Shown here one piece after another: positions 34,140 through 48,000 of a DNA stretch of 64,000 bases. The stretch comes from Schistosoma mansoni. Taxonomy: Eukaryota; Platyhelminthes; Trematoda; Strigeidida; Schistosomatidae. The notes under the pieces were generated by a model. That model did no database searches, was not told the DNA's origin, and saw nothing but the letters and a program-made list of their open reading frames with translations. The position numbers and the translations under genes were made by a program. The stretch's first letter is position 1. Each line of letters starts with the position of its first letter. The stretch spans positions 14,396,589 to 14,460,588 of the forward strand of contig NC_031496.1 in NCBI RefSeq assembly GCF_000237925.1. The letters run 5' to 3'.

Positions 34140-34955
34140 CATATTTAGTGATCAATATCGATTATCAAACACTATCTCATTGTTATGTTAGCTAACCTGA
34201 TCTGTTAACTAATACATACATGAAATAAGGTTACATAATGTATATTATCATCAAAATTGTACTTTCTGGTAAATAAATATATATGATTTCAGTTGATTCT
34301 CGATAATAGTACAATAATCATACAATGTAATCGATTAGCTACTGTCCAGCTCCTGGCTTATTTGGTATAGGGCTTGATTTATAATTTATTTGAACTAACA
34401 ATGTCTTTGATGACTGAATTATCTCCTCTAGATAATAATCTCTTTGACAAAAACGTTATCTACCGTCATTCTAATTTTGTTGGTTATAAACATGATCATT
34501 TATCACAGTGGACTAACATCTTTAAAAGAATATTACAATTAATGATTTTAGTTTAATGTTCAACTACTTTACTTGCAACTTTCATGTAGTAATTTTTATT
34601 AATAAATGAGAATACTTGCTTATGTGCAAAGTATACATAGCGTAAATGCTAATGATAAAAACAAAAAAAAACAGTAAACAAAAATCACATGATTTTCTGA
34701 CCAATCATGAGATGTAAAATTGGATCGTTTAAGTTCATATTACATAAATAAAGTTTACTTTTTAATTGTAAACTTCATTGACATAAATTATGAATGATTA
34801 ACTGATAGTAGAATTTGTAAAAATGACGTAAGAATACTCATATTTACGAGAAATGAGATCACTTGAGAAACTTAAAAATTCATGAGTATTGGATAGTTGT
34901 GTCATTCCAGTTTGGGAACTCATCAGTACTGTGAATCCTTCCCCTCATATCTTTT
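34140..34955. other. AT-rich spacer between two inverted LINE derivatives
   Basis: Very AT-rich; no gene, RNA or repeat recognised. Confidence 0.5.
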
Positions 34956-34957
34956 AT

Positions 34958-35492
34958 ATTGGATTTATTAATACATAAACATTGGTACAAGGGCACCAAA
35001 TACACATGCGCCACACGATAACTATTAGGCCAGTAGCAGTTATCATTGATTTGTGTGAGGGCTATGATACTGCTCGGGTGCCCAAACTGAAGCAGGTGGT
35101 TTGCTTGGGGGGCCAAACCCCGAGCCTTTGACCTGAAGGTCTAATCCACAAGGCAGTGGAGCAACGTTAAGAGATGCCATACCATGATAGTCGGTGACCA
35201 ACAATTGGTTCATACACTACTTGTTCCTTCAGGATACTGGAGCCCATATGCACCATTGATTTGGAATCAGGGTTTTGCAACTCCCCTAGGTGGAACCTCT
35301 GTATCCACCAACCCGGTCAAAACGCCGGACATTCACCTTTTGTCTTCTCAATTCCTTAAACAACACCCTGGCCACGAGAAGGCAGTGAATAGTGCTTTCC
35401 CTGATAGTGACTGTATACGCGTGGTCATGTGAGGGCATTTCTAGAGGGCGAGCGAACTCTCCACACCCTCAGCCGTACCAGGGAACTTGAGG
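34958..35492 (-). mobile_element. RTE-LINE deletion derivative, full-length copy
   Basis: Same structure as 33614-34135 but on the opposite strand. The A/T-rich 3' tail and 'gtgcccttgtaccaatgttt' end lie at the left and the 5' end ('gccgtaccaggg' on the plus strand) at about 35482. A short extra segment (about 35021-35048) sits near the 5'UTR/3'-end junction and is absent from the other copies. Confidence 0.83.
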
Positions 35493-38400
35493 GATGAACT
35501 TCCAGATATGAAAATGAGTACGATATCACCGTGACTCAATTCGGTACTTTTGAATACTCTCAATTTCCAACATTATAAGTGTGGATAGTTGTTAGGACTA
35601 AGTTAATCAGTGGCAACAACTAAGGTCACAACACACAACGAGACATTTTTTTGACAGTTGAGTTGGAGTCATGGCTACTAAGTTGTCGTTGAATATATTT
35701 ATAAAGCTTTGTAGCAAAATAACGGTTTCCTATTTGAAGACGAGTTGCTTAACATCTTGTTTACAATGCGAGACGTACTGACTTTGTTATAGACCAATTA
35801 ACTACTGAATATTTATTAAAGCATATCACAAGTTCTGCATGATGGATTTAGATCAAGGTCACCTGTTGGCTGGAATAACTGACCGTTATTTTTGAAACAT
35901 AGCTGAAGATTCTATACTGAAAAATGGTCTCTTATTATTTTCAATTTAGGTTCTATGTTACTTAATGTGTGATGTATGATCAGTGGAAGTAATATTTGGA
36001 TAGTCTCTGAGGAAAGACAAGTATTAAGTATACAGACTATTATTATATGCAAAAGATTGATTTTGCCATAATTCTGTCCGGATTTCACTCTGTTAATTCT
36101 CTATACTTTGTGTCGATAAACTGTGGTTTTGATTGATTGTCTGGTTCTCAAACTGTCAGCCGGATATTGTGTATGCACATATCATGTATCGTGGTCTAAT
36201 GTACTCATTTGGATTATTCATTCTAGTATAACAATATTATATTTTGTACCATAAGCTAAAAAGTTTATTACTTTTGTCAATATGACGATGTTCTTTCGAA
36301 ATGTACGGAGAGAAGAGAAATAACTAAGAAGACAGTGAAGCACTGACACTGAATACTGTTTACGCGAAATTGCAAAATGTCTGGAGTTAGAAATGTGAAC
36401 TATCGGATACTAATTTATTAGAACTATTTCAGGTATCACATTTTCCATTCATTCAATAATTTCAACATCATCCTGAAAATATCCGATAAGGTGTAACTGT
36501 ATATTTTACACCAAGCTTGAAGAAAGATAATAGTGTAGCTCAACAAAAAATAGATTTCAAAGGTAATTTTCGGCAAAAACTAACCTTAGAGAACCAATAA
36601 TACCACGGGATATTGGTTCAGTATTTCATTCTAGCTTTGTGAATTATAAGTACATGAACACTGATGACCTCAAATGGGACCCTCAAGTCTTGTTGTAAAC
36701 ATGATATTATTCAGTTGCCTGACCAGTAGTCCATATTTTAAAGTGCAGTCAGTTCGTCATAAAACGAGACCCCTTAATCTACCTTCGACTGATAAAGTCT
36801 TAACAAAACATTGGTAAGTAACTTTAAGCTGACCATTAGCACCTTACTGTAAAGATAATAGACAGCTTTACATTATAAAGGTTGAGAATGACCAATACTA
36901 GATTTTAATTTGACTTAACATCGGTAACAAGTAAACATTAATTTTTAGTACTTGATATGTTAATGGTTGGGGCTACAAAGCATTTCAAAAGTTGAACATA
37001 ACAGTCGTTTAATGAATCGTAGGTATTAAGCATTTTAATTTTATTTCACGATAAAAAAAGGTACTTAAATAAATGTAGATGTTTGTATTTCATGTCAAAT
37101 AAAAACATGATAAATTTCAATGAGGTTATATAAAAAATGTAGGGAAAATAATTAAAGTCGAATAAGGACCTTCAAAAAAATGCTTAGCTAGTTTATCGAC
37201 AGTTATGTCATTGGAATATTAATTACACTACAATTTACTGAGCGTTGTATTCAAATGTTAATATAGGGTATAAAACTAGTTGTACTTTGCCTTAATAACT
37301 TTTCAATCGGCTCTCGAGAATCATTCGGAGTTAGAAATGGAGAAAAGCTTACAAATTTATACTCGAACTATTCACCATAGCGTAAATCGAAAATGCAGTG
37401 TTATGACAGAATGTATGGTAGATTATACTTGTCACTTGGATAAACAGTGTGTAACCCCCACTTTGGAAGTTTTATTCACTGCTCTGATTTGTTGTATAAA
37501 AGCGAGGAGCTGAAATGAACTTTAGTGAGAGTAGTGAATTCTATTTTCAAATGAATGGTACGTAAACGCTTCAGCAATCTGACAGAATGACTGGTATGTA
37601 AACGCATGATTTTTATGAGAATATAAGTTGTCACTTTCTTGCATTTTGGATTTGAATAAAAAATGTAGGGGACTTTTGAAGTGACTTTGTGCTGCGATTT
37701 GAGGGCATGTCAACATCTGCCCTTCGCACAACAAATGAAAATCGAGAATGTTCTCTTAGTAATTTCAATTGTAAGTGAATCGGTTTTGTATTTTCACAAT
37801 GTGTATTATCTAGTTTTATACTTATTTCCTTTAATACTTTAGAAAACTGTAACTACTGGTTATAATTTCCATTTTTTCACTTTGCGAATCACCGTTATTT
37901 GAAGTTTCAAGCGATCGGGAGTAGCCGTTAGACAGTAAGAAGTTATTTTATTAAAGTTATACTTCAACGCTCAATCTAACTCGTTTGTTTCAAAACCATA
38001 GGTTTCGTTCAAACTTTAATTCTTAACTGTAGCATCCTGATAATCACTGGATAAGGGGGACATAATTAAGATAACGGAAAAGTATACAGTTGATTTACGA
38101 ATTATCAAATAAATCCACGGTACAAATTGTGATTCTATTACTGCGTATTTTTTCTGCGACTCTGTGACATCGGTGTCTACTATTATGAATGTTGATTCCA
38201 GACTCGATAACAGGAGTGCCTGATTATATTATAGCTAGACTTACAAATACGAAAGTCAGATTGCATGTATTACCTTCTAGTCTTATGCATACGACAATTT
38301 AATCCAGCCAGTAATAATTATCCGGGGGATTCCTTTATCTATCCAAATATGGGCTGAAATAATCTCTGTGATGATCACCTACCGACAGTATGGTTGTACA

Positions 38401-38981
38401 AGACTACTATTATTCCTTCTAGAGTACTCAACTGAACTGATTGATTTTTCACACGCAGCACGATCATATAAAGTCTTCATGATTTGTAAAATTGCCAAAT
38501 TTAACAATATAACATTATCTAACGAATTGTATTTGAAAAATAAAGAAAACACGAGGAAAAGTACGGTCAGTTATCAAAAGCATTTACAACATGCTATAGG
38601 ATCCCAAGACAATATTTACATCAAACTGAGTAGACAGAATGTTTCCAGAAAAAACTTTTGTCACTTCGCAATGTTCGCTTTCAGAAGGTTATGAAGATTC
38701 AGAATTTTTTATAGTTAAAAGATTTGGAAGCTTAGCACAACAAAAGTATATATATATATATATTTCAACAACATCCTATAAAAAAACTGTACACAAAGTT
38801 ACTTTTATTGATCAGTTCTTTTATTTAGTTCAAAAATATCTTGTGATAAGTAAAATGTTCTTTTTCGTTTGATGATATGGGCCATAAACATGGATAAAGA
38901 TATGGGGAACAGAAGATATTCGTAAAATACAATTGAGATGATACAACCGGCCGTTGATTAGATGAAGTACGTGGGTGAACA
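35493..38981. other. Intergenic DNA downstream of CPSF1
   Basis: No gene can be supported. The open frames at 37280-37513 and 38368-38694 have no recognisable domain. The right end (38700-38980) should contain the minus-strand CPSF1 3' UTR; TTTATT (AATAAA on the minus strand) occurs near 38805 and 38818. A short (TA)n run lies near 38747-38762. Confidence 0.5.
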
Positions 38982-39029
38982 TTAGAAATGCAATGTAGTT
39001 GCAATCAATTCTGCAATATCATCCATAAT
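38982..39029 (-). CDS. CPSF1: CPSF1 last coding exon
   Basis: Encodes [15 protein letters not shown] and a TAA stop at 38982-38984. It equals the family's conserved C-terminus (ILDDLLETD...HF). Acceptor TTTTTTTAG. Confidence 0.92.
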   Translation of the reverse strand: MMDDIAELIATTLHF

Positions 39030-42000
39030 CTAAAAAAACCAAAACAATGAGTTAACAGTGTGAACATTACTTGGTGGTTCATTTTCCTTAAATATAAGGT
39101 TTGATAGAAACAAGATGGTACTTTATTTCAAGTACGACAGTGTATCGGTTTGCATTGCCGTAATTGAAAAAAAGCCACTAATTAGAGGTAACTATGAGAA
39201 AAAAAGAGTTTTAGAACAAATTTAAATAAATTCTGGTTGATTCTATTCCATTTTGAGATAGTGACACAGAAATCCTTACAGTGATTGATGTCATACCAAT
39301 TGAAAAGTTGTCTCATATTTCATGTGTTGCGGCCTTTTCCGTTGTCATTGCAAGGTCTTCTACGTATTTCCACTTGTCGGCTCTAATGCTCCTCTTCACT
39401 TGTGTGTTCGCTTCTGTGTATTGGGTTTGTGACTTGACTTTCTCTGTTGTTGTTCGGATGTTGTTAATTGATGTCTTCTTGTTTTTCATTGCTTGAATCT
39501 CGTCCAGGATATCGAAGGAGATCCATTCCTTATGATGGCATTTTTTACAGTAAGCTAACGTTTCATTTTCAAAATATTCGCAAACTTAACAATCAGTTGA
39601 ATAAAATTTAATTCATATAAATGGATATATTGGATACTCATGGAGTTATATGATAACTTATGCTACAGATCATTATCATGAACGTAAATAATGATGGACA
39701 TAAAAATATTATATAGAACTTTGGGATTATTGACTGAATAAGTAAGCTTTAAAACTAGTCAAGTTACACATTGAGAAGGGATCACAAAAAGTCTCGATGA
39801 CGGACTATTTTCAAATTATTTTATGGTTGTAAATTGGACGTATTTGTTACTCGTGGTGGTGAGGAATCCTTATTGAGTGGGAGGGGGATATGGAAAAGCG
39901 AATTCAACCGTAATTCATACATTCGTTGGGTTGATCGATTACTCTACGGAAAGATATGGAATGGTAGTTATGAAACTTTCTTTTCACTCAGTACTACATA
40001 TTGATCGAAAGGGGAGCATGAAAGTGTTTTTATTCTAGTATGTAAAGATAGCACTCGAATATTAGCTTATATTATTTGGACAAATAGGAACTAAAACGAA
40101 GTCAATAAAATTTGTTTCATTCAGTATATAATACTGTGAATATCCGGTAATTTAAAAAAGGAAACATAATAAATTAGATAATAAACATACACTTTCTAAA
40201 CTTTGACCGGATTTCTTAGCTATTTCTAAACGTTGACAATGTGGTAAAGTTAGATAACGCCAGATTAAATCGCCATCTGCAACTTTACCGCATGGATTAG
40301 CTAATTCTGGTTGAGGACGATTATATGACCTAGAAAAGACACATTAAAGTACAAATCATTTTTATCATACGATCACGTTTAAAATATAGTAACATGATAG
40401 CTATGAAATGGTTTAATAAATTCGAATTTATATTTTAAACTATGAGATATTACTTATTGAAGAATTAAAAAGAGGATATTAGATTACTTATCTAAAAATA
40501 GACATAATGCCATTTATTATCCGAAATTCTCACATGTGCATATGCTACTACATGACGATAAGGGAAGAAAATGAACAGACTTAAATTTATCAGTGTGGAG
40601 TTGTAGGGATTGTTGAACTTCATTTATCTAAGATAACCATCGAAAAGTTGGAAGCACTGAACAGCTGTTTCGTCTTGACCACTGAATCAGGATCCAAGGG
40701 TATACAAATTCAACTTCAACAAATCCACGATATTGAGCTAATATTTTCCATTGTCTTCGGTAGGTATCCTCTTTATACCCGACATGGTGAGAATCTGTTG
40801 TTAGTGGAGTTCAAGCATATAAAGTGCGACACAGTTATTCAGTGAAGGTAATGGATGAGGGTTGTGTGATATCATGAATTGACTGAAGTTAGACATCATT
40901 GTTGAATGCCAGCTCAGTGATCCAGAGATTAAGCGTTCATGTGAGTCTCGCAAATAGCTTGTATATTTGTTTGGAATCATTATTAAAGAACTAAGAAATC
41001 ACAAATATAACTCGATTGTTTATTTTTGAACCACAATCTTTGATGTGAGGTCTGAAGGTACTATGCGGATGATCGGTTCAAAATAGATGAGATGAGGTTC
41101 AAATCTGGGACTCAATGACTGAAACCCAAGTGATTTTGCTACCAAGCCAATGCTACGCATCAGTACATCAATATACCACCAATGAAACTAATAGTTTAAA
41201 GAAAGAGCCAACTTAGCGGCCATGTAATGAAGAAGCTAGTCTCTTACGGCAATAAGTCTCTATCATTGTAACCCTTTCATGAGGATAATCTTTCTTTGTT
41301 TTTTGCTGCAATCGAAGGGTTAGTTAGTGATAAGCACAGAATTTCGACAATAATGTGACAACATAACTAGAAAAGTAGGAGACATTAATTTTTCAGACTA
41401 ATATTACACATCTGGTAATATATACCTGAAATGATATTTTGAGAAAATTACTCAACTGTTTTACAAGTTCTACTTGTATAGCCCCCAAATGCCCTGGTAC
41501 GGCCGAGAGTGGGGAGAGTCCACTCTCCCTCTCGAAATGCTCTCACATGGCCAGCGAATATATAGCCTCTGCCAGGGAAGTCCTACTCACTGCCTTCTCG
41601 TGGCATTACTATTGTTTACGAAATTGAGAGGACGAAAAGCGAATGTCCGGCGCTCTAACCGGGTTGGTGGGTGTGGAGGATCCACCTAGGGGAGTTGGAA
41701 AACCCTCATTCCGAACCAATAGTGCACATGGGCTCCAGGATCCTGAGGAAACAAATGGCGTATGAATCAGTCGTTGGTCACCGGCTATCATGGGACTGCA
41801 TCTCCTCACGATGCTCCACTGCCTTGTGGATCAGACCTTTAGGTCAAAGGATCGGTGTGTGGTCCCCTAAGAAAACCACCTGCTTCAGTTTGGGCACCCG
41901 GGCAGTATCACAGCCCACACACAAATAAATGAAATGATGAATTCTATTGACGATACTATTCTCGCTCATACTAGAAGCAAGACAATTTACACTATTATTA

Positions 42001-45000
42001 TTATTATTATCATTATTATTACTATTATTTACTACGTCGCTTTTTCACTCCCTTTATTCCCGAATTGTGTATCCTTCCTTTCCAACTTATGCAGTAGCTC
42101 GCCCATGGTGGAAACTCTGTCCTATCTAAACGATCTCCAGTCACTGTCGGGTTGAAAGTGAATGCTTCCACCGATTATGAATACTGAAGCAGTCTTTCTG
42201 AAACCACGTACGCCGTTCAAGCTGGCTTCCTTCAACGTTCGCACACTAATGCAGATCAGACAACAGATGGGGCTGGCTATGTCTTTAGAAAGTCTTAATG
42301 TTGATGTTTGCTGTCTATCCGAGACCCGTATTCAAGACTCTAGTGAAGTACTACAAATTCGTTCTCCATCTGTCGCTTCGAAAAGCTTGTTTCACGTGCG
42401 CTTATCCGGGGACTCTGTGGCATCTTCGTCTGGTCTTGCAGGCGTTGGTGTTGCACTAAGCGCTAGGGCTGAGGCAGCACTAATCGATTGGATCCCCATT
42501 AACAGTCGGTTATGTGCTGTTAGATTAGAAAGTTCCATCAAAGTGAGAAGAAACCGGCGTGAGAAACGGTGTCTTTTCGTCATCTCCGCCTATGCCCCGA
42601 CAGATTGCAGCCCGGATGCAATCAAGGATGAGTTTTACCACCAGTTAACAGTTCTTCTCCAGAAAGCGCGTTCGACAGATATTGTAGTACTAGCCGGAGA
42701 CTTGAATGCTCAGGTCGGGCGTCTAGGCACAGAAGAGAGTCGTTTAGGTGGCCGATGGGGACTTGTTGGTCGCAGGACAGATAACGGGGACCGTTTGCTG
42801 CAACTGTGCACAGACCACAACCTGTTTCTGGCTAGCACTAACTTCCGGCACAGTCATCGCCGGTGTGCCACCTGGCGTCCTCCCTCAGCATCTCAAGCCT
42901 GGACTCAGGTTGATCACATCGCGATCAGCTACCGCTGGCGTGGTTGTGTACAAGACTGCCGCTCCTTTTGGAGTACTTATCTGGAGTCTGATCATGCCCT
43001 GGTCTGCGCCAATCTCACCTTACTTTTCAGTGGCCGAAGGATTGACCACCACCAACGGATCGATGTTAGTAAACTGGCTGCAACATCTGTTGCAAGTAAG
43101 TATCGAGCGGAGTTAGCCTCTAGGCTAGCTACCATCCCACCGAAAAGTATAGATGAGCATTGGTTGCATCTTCACGACGCCATGAAAATGGCGAGTAAAG
43201 CCGCTTGCGGCTTCGCGAAACGTCCCGCTTACAAGCACTGGGTTTCTTCTGGCTCCTTACAACTGATGGAAGCCCGTCGGTCTACTCCGGGTGACCGTGA
43301 GTTTGACCACAAACGAAGGCTGTTACGTAATGAAATCGGGCAAAGCTTGCGTAAGGACCGAGAAGCCTGGTGGTCGGAGCGTGCTAATGAGATGGAAGCA
43401 GAAGCTGCATCTGGTAACTGCCGGAAGCTCTTCCAACTCATCCGAGCCACTGGCAGCAAGAAGTCTGGTGTGAGTGAAACAATCTACGAGGATGACGGGA
43501 TGCCAATCACTAACATCTCTCGACGTCTTGGACGATGGGCGGAATTTTTCGAAGGGCAGTTCAACTGGCCTGCTGCTCCGGCAACATCAACCAGTTTGTC
43601 CTGCTCCCCATGGCCGGTGACGACTGATCCACCAAACGAGGCGGAAGTCCGCAAGGAACTCCAACTCTTGAAACGTTACAAATCACCGGGCCCAGATGAC
43701 TTACCTCCGGCTCTTTTTAAAGATGATGGTGACTTTCTGGCTAAGGAACTGACTGCGTTGTTTGCAAAGGTTTGGGAGCTAGAAAGTGTTCCAACATCAT
43801 GGAATGAGTCAATAGTCGTCCCTATCTTTAAAAAGGGTTCACGTTGTTCCTGTAATAACTATCGGAGGATAAGTCTACTTCCGATTGCGTCCAAACTATT
43901 GGCTTCTATCATTCTTCGTAGGTTGTTTAAAACCCGAGAACGATTGACTCGCGAGGAGCAGGCTGGTTTTCGTTCTGGTCGAGGATGCATTGATCACATC
44001 TTCACCCTCCGCCAAATGTTAGAACACCGTCATACTTATCGCAGGCCAACAATCGTAGTGTTTCTTGATATCAGGGCTGCCTTCGATTCGTTGGACAGGA
44101 CTGTTCTCTGGGATTGTCTATTGAAGAAGGGTGTGCCTGAGAAGTTCATTAACATCTTAAAGGCCCTGTATACGAACACCTCAGGCAGAGTGAGGGCATA
44201 CAACCACCTTTCTCCCCTGTTCCATTCGAGCAGTGGGGTTAGGCAGGGTTGCCCGATCTCACCACTCCTCTTCAACTTTGCCATCGATGACATCCTGGAA
44301 ACAGCTCTGGTGGATGTAAGTAATGGCGGTGTGGATATGTTGCCTGGAGAACGACTTCTCGACCTCGAGTATGCGGATGATATTGTCTTACTGTGCGATA
44401 ATGCCCAAGGCATGCAATCCGCACTTAATCAGTTGGCAATCAGTGTCCGCAGGTACGGCATGTGCTTTGCACCCTCCAAGTGCAAAGTACTCCTACAAGA
44501 CTGGCAGGATTCTCATCCTGTACTCACCCTGGATGGTGAGCAGATTGAAGTAGTTGAGAAGTTCGTGTATCTAGGTAGCTACATAAGTGCTGGTGGTGGC
44601 GTGAGTGATGAGATTGATGCACGTATAATGAAAGCCAGAGCGGCTTATGCCAATCTGGGCCATCTTTGGCGCCTTCGTGATGTTAGTCTGGTTGTAAAAG
44701 GTCGGATCTACAACGCGTCGGTGAGAGCAGTTTTGCTCTATGCTTGTGAAACCTGGCCTCTCCTAGTTGAGGATGTTAGACGTCTCTCTGTGTTCGATCA
44801 TCGTTGTCTCCGAAGGATTGCTGACATTCAGTGGCAACACCATGTTAGTAATGCAGAGGTTCGGCATCGTGTGTTCGGGCGCCGAGACGATAATTCAATT
44901 GGTGTCACCATCTTGAAACACCGACTTCGGTGGCTTGGACATGTTTTACGAATGTCGTCCCAGAGACTTCCACGCCGTGCATTATTTGCCGACTCTGGGA

Positions 45001-48000
45001 CTGGTTGGAAAAAGCGGAGAGGAGGTCAGTGTATGACATGGTGTCGTGGCATGAAAGAGAGCTGCAAAGGGCTAGCTTCTGTTGGTCCTTCACGACTCTC
45101 TGGCTGGGGTCCGAGAGATGGTGCAACACAGTGGCTAGAGACGTTATTGGATATGGCTCAGAATAGAAGCCAATGGCGGTCCTGCTGTAACCTTCTTCTA
45201 CTTTCTTCATAAAGAGTGGCTATAACTATCCTAACTGAGAGAGCTCTTCTGGTTGTACATTCAGTTCCCCCCATCACTACTCTTCTCTTCTTTTTTTTTC
45301 CTTCTTTTATATATACGCATCTTCTTCCTTCTCCCATTCTCATTATTTTGTGTGGCGCATATGTATCCGGTGCCCTTTGTACCAATATATATGTGATTAA
45401 ATAAATATATAGAATAAAAACCGATAAATAATGAATTATAAAAAAAAACTCACCAACATGATTTAGGCGGCATACCACATATAGGACCAAGATGATGAAT
45501 TAAATTTTTCTCAGTTATACGTAGGCGGCTATACATTTTATCACGTATAGGACCGATTCGGTAAATGGAACCATTCTGACTGCCTGAAATATTGTATTTA
45601 AAACAAAATGCAAACCCAAGCTTTTAACATCAAAGAATGCAACTACAAACACATAAGAACAAACAGTCTATACTCTGGGTTTCTATAAAAAACGGGGAAT
45701 ATCAAGAGGACTGTAAACTTTTGGAATTATTTAATGAAGAATTATTGTCTATATTCTTATGGTGTAATTATATGACATATCGATCAATGTACCCTTATAT
45801 TTTCCTAACTGTTATCTTTCGTTTGACACATAAACTACCGTTATTTCTTAAATATATAACACAGATAATTCAGAATAATCACTACATGCATAAAATAATA
45901 ATATTGGTAAGATACGAACTCCTCTAAACATTAATATGACAAACCATCATGTATCTTTCTTTTTGAATGCTGAACACAATTTTATTCCTGTGTATTGGAT
46001 ATTTTACAAATCTCAGGGTTTTGTTCACTTTGTCGCATGGATTAAACGTGCAGTTTTCACAATGTTTTTCTCGACGATACTATCAGCACACATCTTAATG
46101 AGAAATGGGTTGTTAAAATTTATTCACCGTTAACTAACTGGTTGTTCTGTTGACCTTGAGTTTCGTTGATTTGTTGTCCATTAGTGTGTGGCCATTGTTG
46201 ACATCGTAGCTGTGTTTACTTTTTTCTTTATCTTAAGCTATGAATATTCTCCACCATCTGAAAATTATATGGACGTAACCGATCTTATTTCTTTGCCCGT
46301 TCAATAAGTAATCGGTTTACTAAGGAATGTTCTGAAATTATGTGTTAATACTCTTGGATAAGATAATATGTATAATAGAGAAATATCGCCAAAGTGAATA
46401 ACAATAATACTAATAATCATAGACAGTTTATAACATAAATAAAATAAAGATAACCTAAATAAACATACTAAAAACGCATTAAACTAACCAAAATATATAG
46501 ACTGTCTAAATTTCTCTGGATCAACACCAGAGTTAGGGTTGGTAGTCCCTTGTTGTGCAGCCGTAGACTGTTGTTGTGATTGTCTCAAGTTATTCATTTG
46601 ATTAACAGAATCAACACGACTTAAATTATCTAAAACAGTATTAGTAGAATCCTGGATAGTCGCTGAAGTTCCTGCTGTCATGGCTGACGCTGTAGTTGTT
46701 GACGAAGGTTTAACTGAGAGTAAAGCATGTCTAAGTCGATTGGCCACACGAAGTGAACATGTTGCACGAGATGGTAAACGCATATCTGCACAACGAACAA
46801 GCCGTCTTCCAGAACGACTTGAAGGATCTAATGGATCATAACTGTAGATGGTAACATTGCCCAATTCATCAGACACTGAGATCAATTTGTGATAGGAGAA
46901 AAAAACAATACATATTTACATGAAATATATTATTATATGAAACCTTGGCACATTTTCTAAAATTTAGACTATTAATAGTTTACTACCTTGACAAAAATAG
47001 CTCGAAAATAGTGAGAAGATTCAAAAGAAATTAAGGGTTTCTCAAAAGCTGATTAAAAGGATCATTTTCATGAAAGCGAAAATAGTAGTGTTACTATTTA
47101 AAGAAATGGAATGATTATAGATTGAATGTAATGCAAAACAGCAAAATTACGAGCACTTATTCAATTAATTTGATAAACTATACATTAAAAAATAAACTGG
47201 TTAAGAATAAAGGAAGTTAGTAGTTACATATGTGAAAGTAAACTCATTTAAGCGATATTAAAAATTATTAGCTAATAAATATGTATGAAGATCTAAAATA
47301 AGCGAATGTAAAGTTAAATAGTAAAAGTATATTACAGAGATACATTTATATGTATATATTGAACCATTTTGTCATATTGTAAATTTCGTATTCATCTACG
47401 ACCATACATACATACAAAATGATACACAGAGCAATATATACGCACATCATATATACAGTAATCTGTCATAGAAATGACAGTGAACAATATGTTTAAACTT
47501 GCTCATTAATATATTCACAAATTATATTAATATCATTTGGTTTTTTACTAATTTCAATTTATACTCAACAATCTCCATAACCCTATAGTGATAATTAAAT
47601 TTATGTTAGCTTATAAAAGTTTATCAATTATATGAGACCATGCAATATGTTGGATATCCTATAGTTTTTCTTAATCATCAGTCAGTCACAACGTAGAACT
47701 TCGTACGTACGTACGTACGTACATCAGTTCAAGTTGCCATACCACATTAACACAGAGATGAAGTTGTCGATTCAAATCTCATAGTGGTAGAAGCAGTAAG
47801 AGTATAAGCATTATGTGAAAGATTAGGGTTTGAAGATGTTATTCAAGGAGTATAAAACAGTGAAGTAAATTCGAAAAGAGAAAAAGGATAGGGACATGAA
47901 GAATTCAGAAGATTAGAATTTGGTAGAACACAAAGAGTGGATGCACTTTCGCCATTGCAAACGATTTTGAGCCATGTCATTCAAGGTCTCTCTTAGTCAT

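Noticed and set aside
38368-38694. 108-aa plus-strand frame
   Set aside because: No domain, no splice or repeat support, and an ordinary length for chance frames in this composition.
41085-41165. Another tRNA-like SINE head
   Set aside because: A 'gaggttcaaatctggga' B-box-like block is present, but no adjoining SINE landmarks could be matched.
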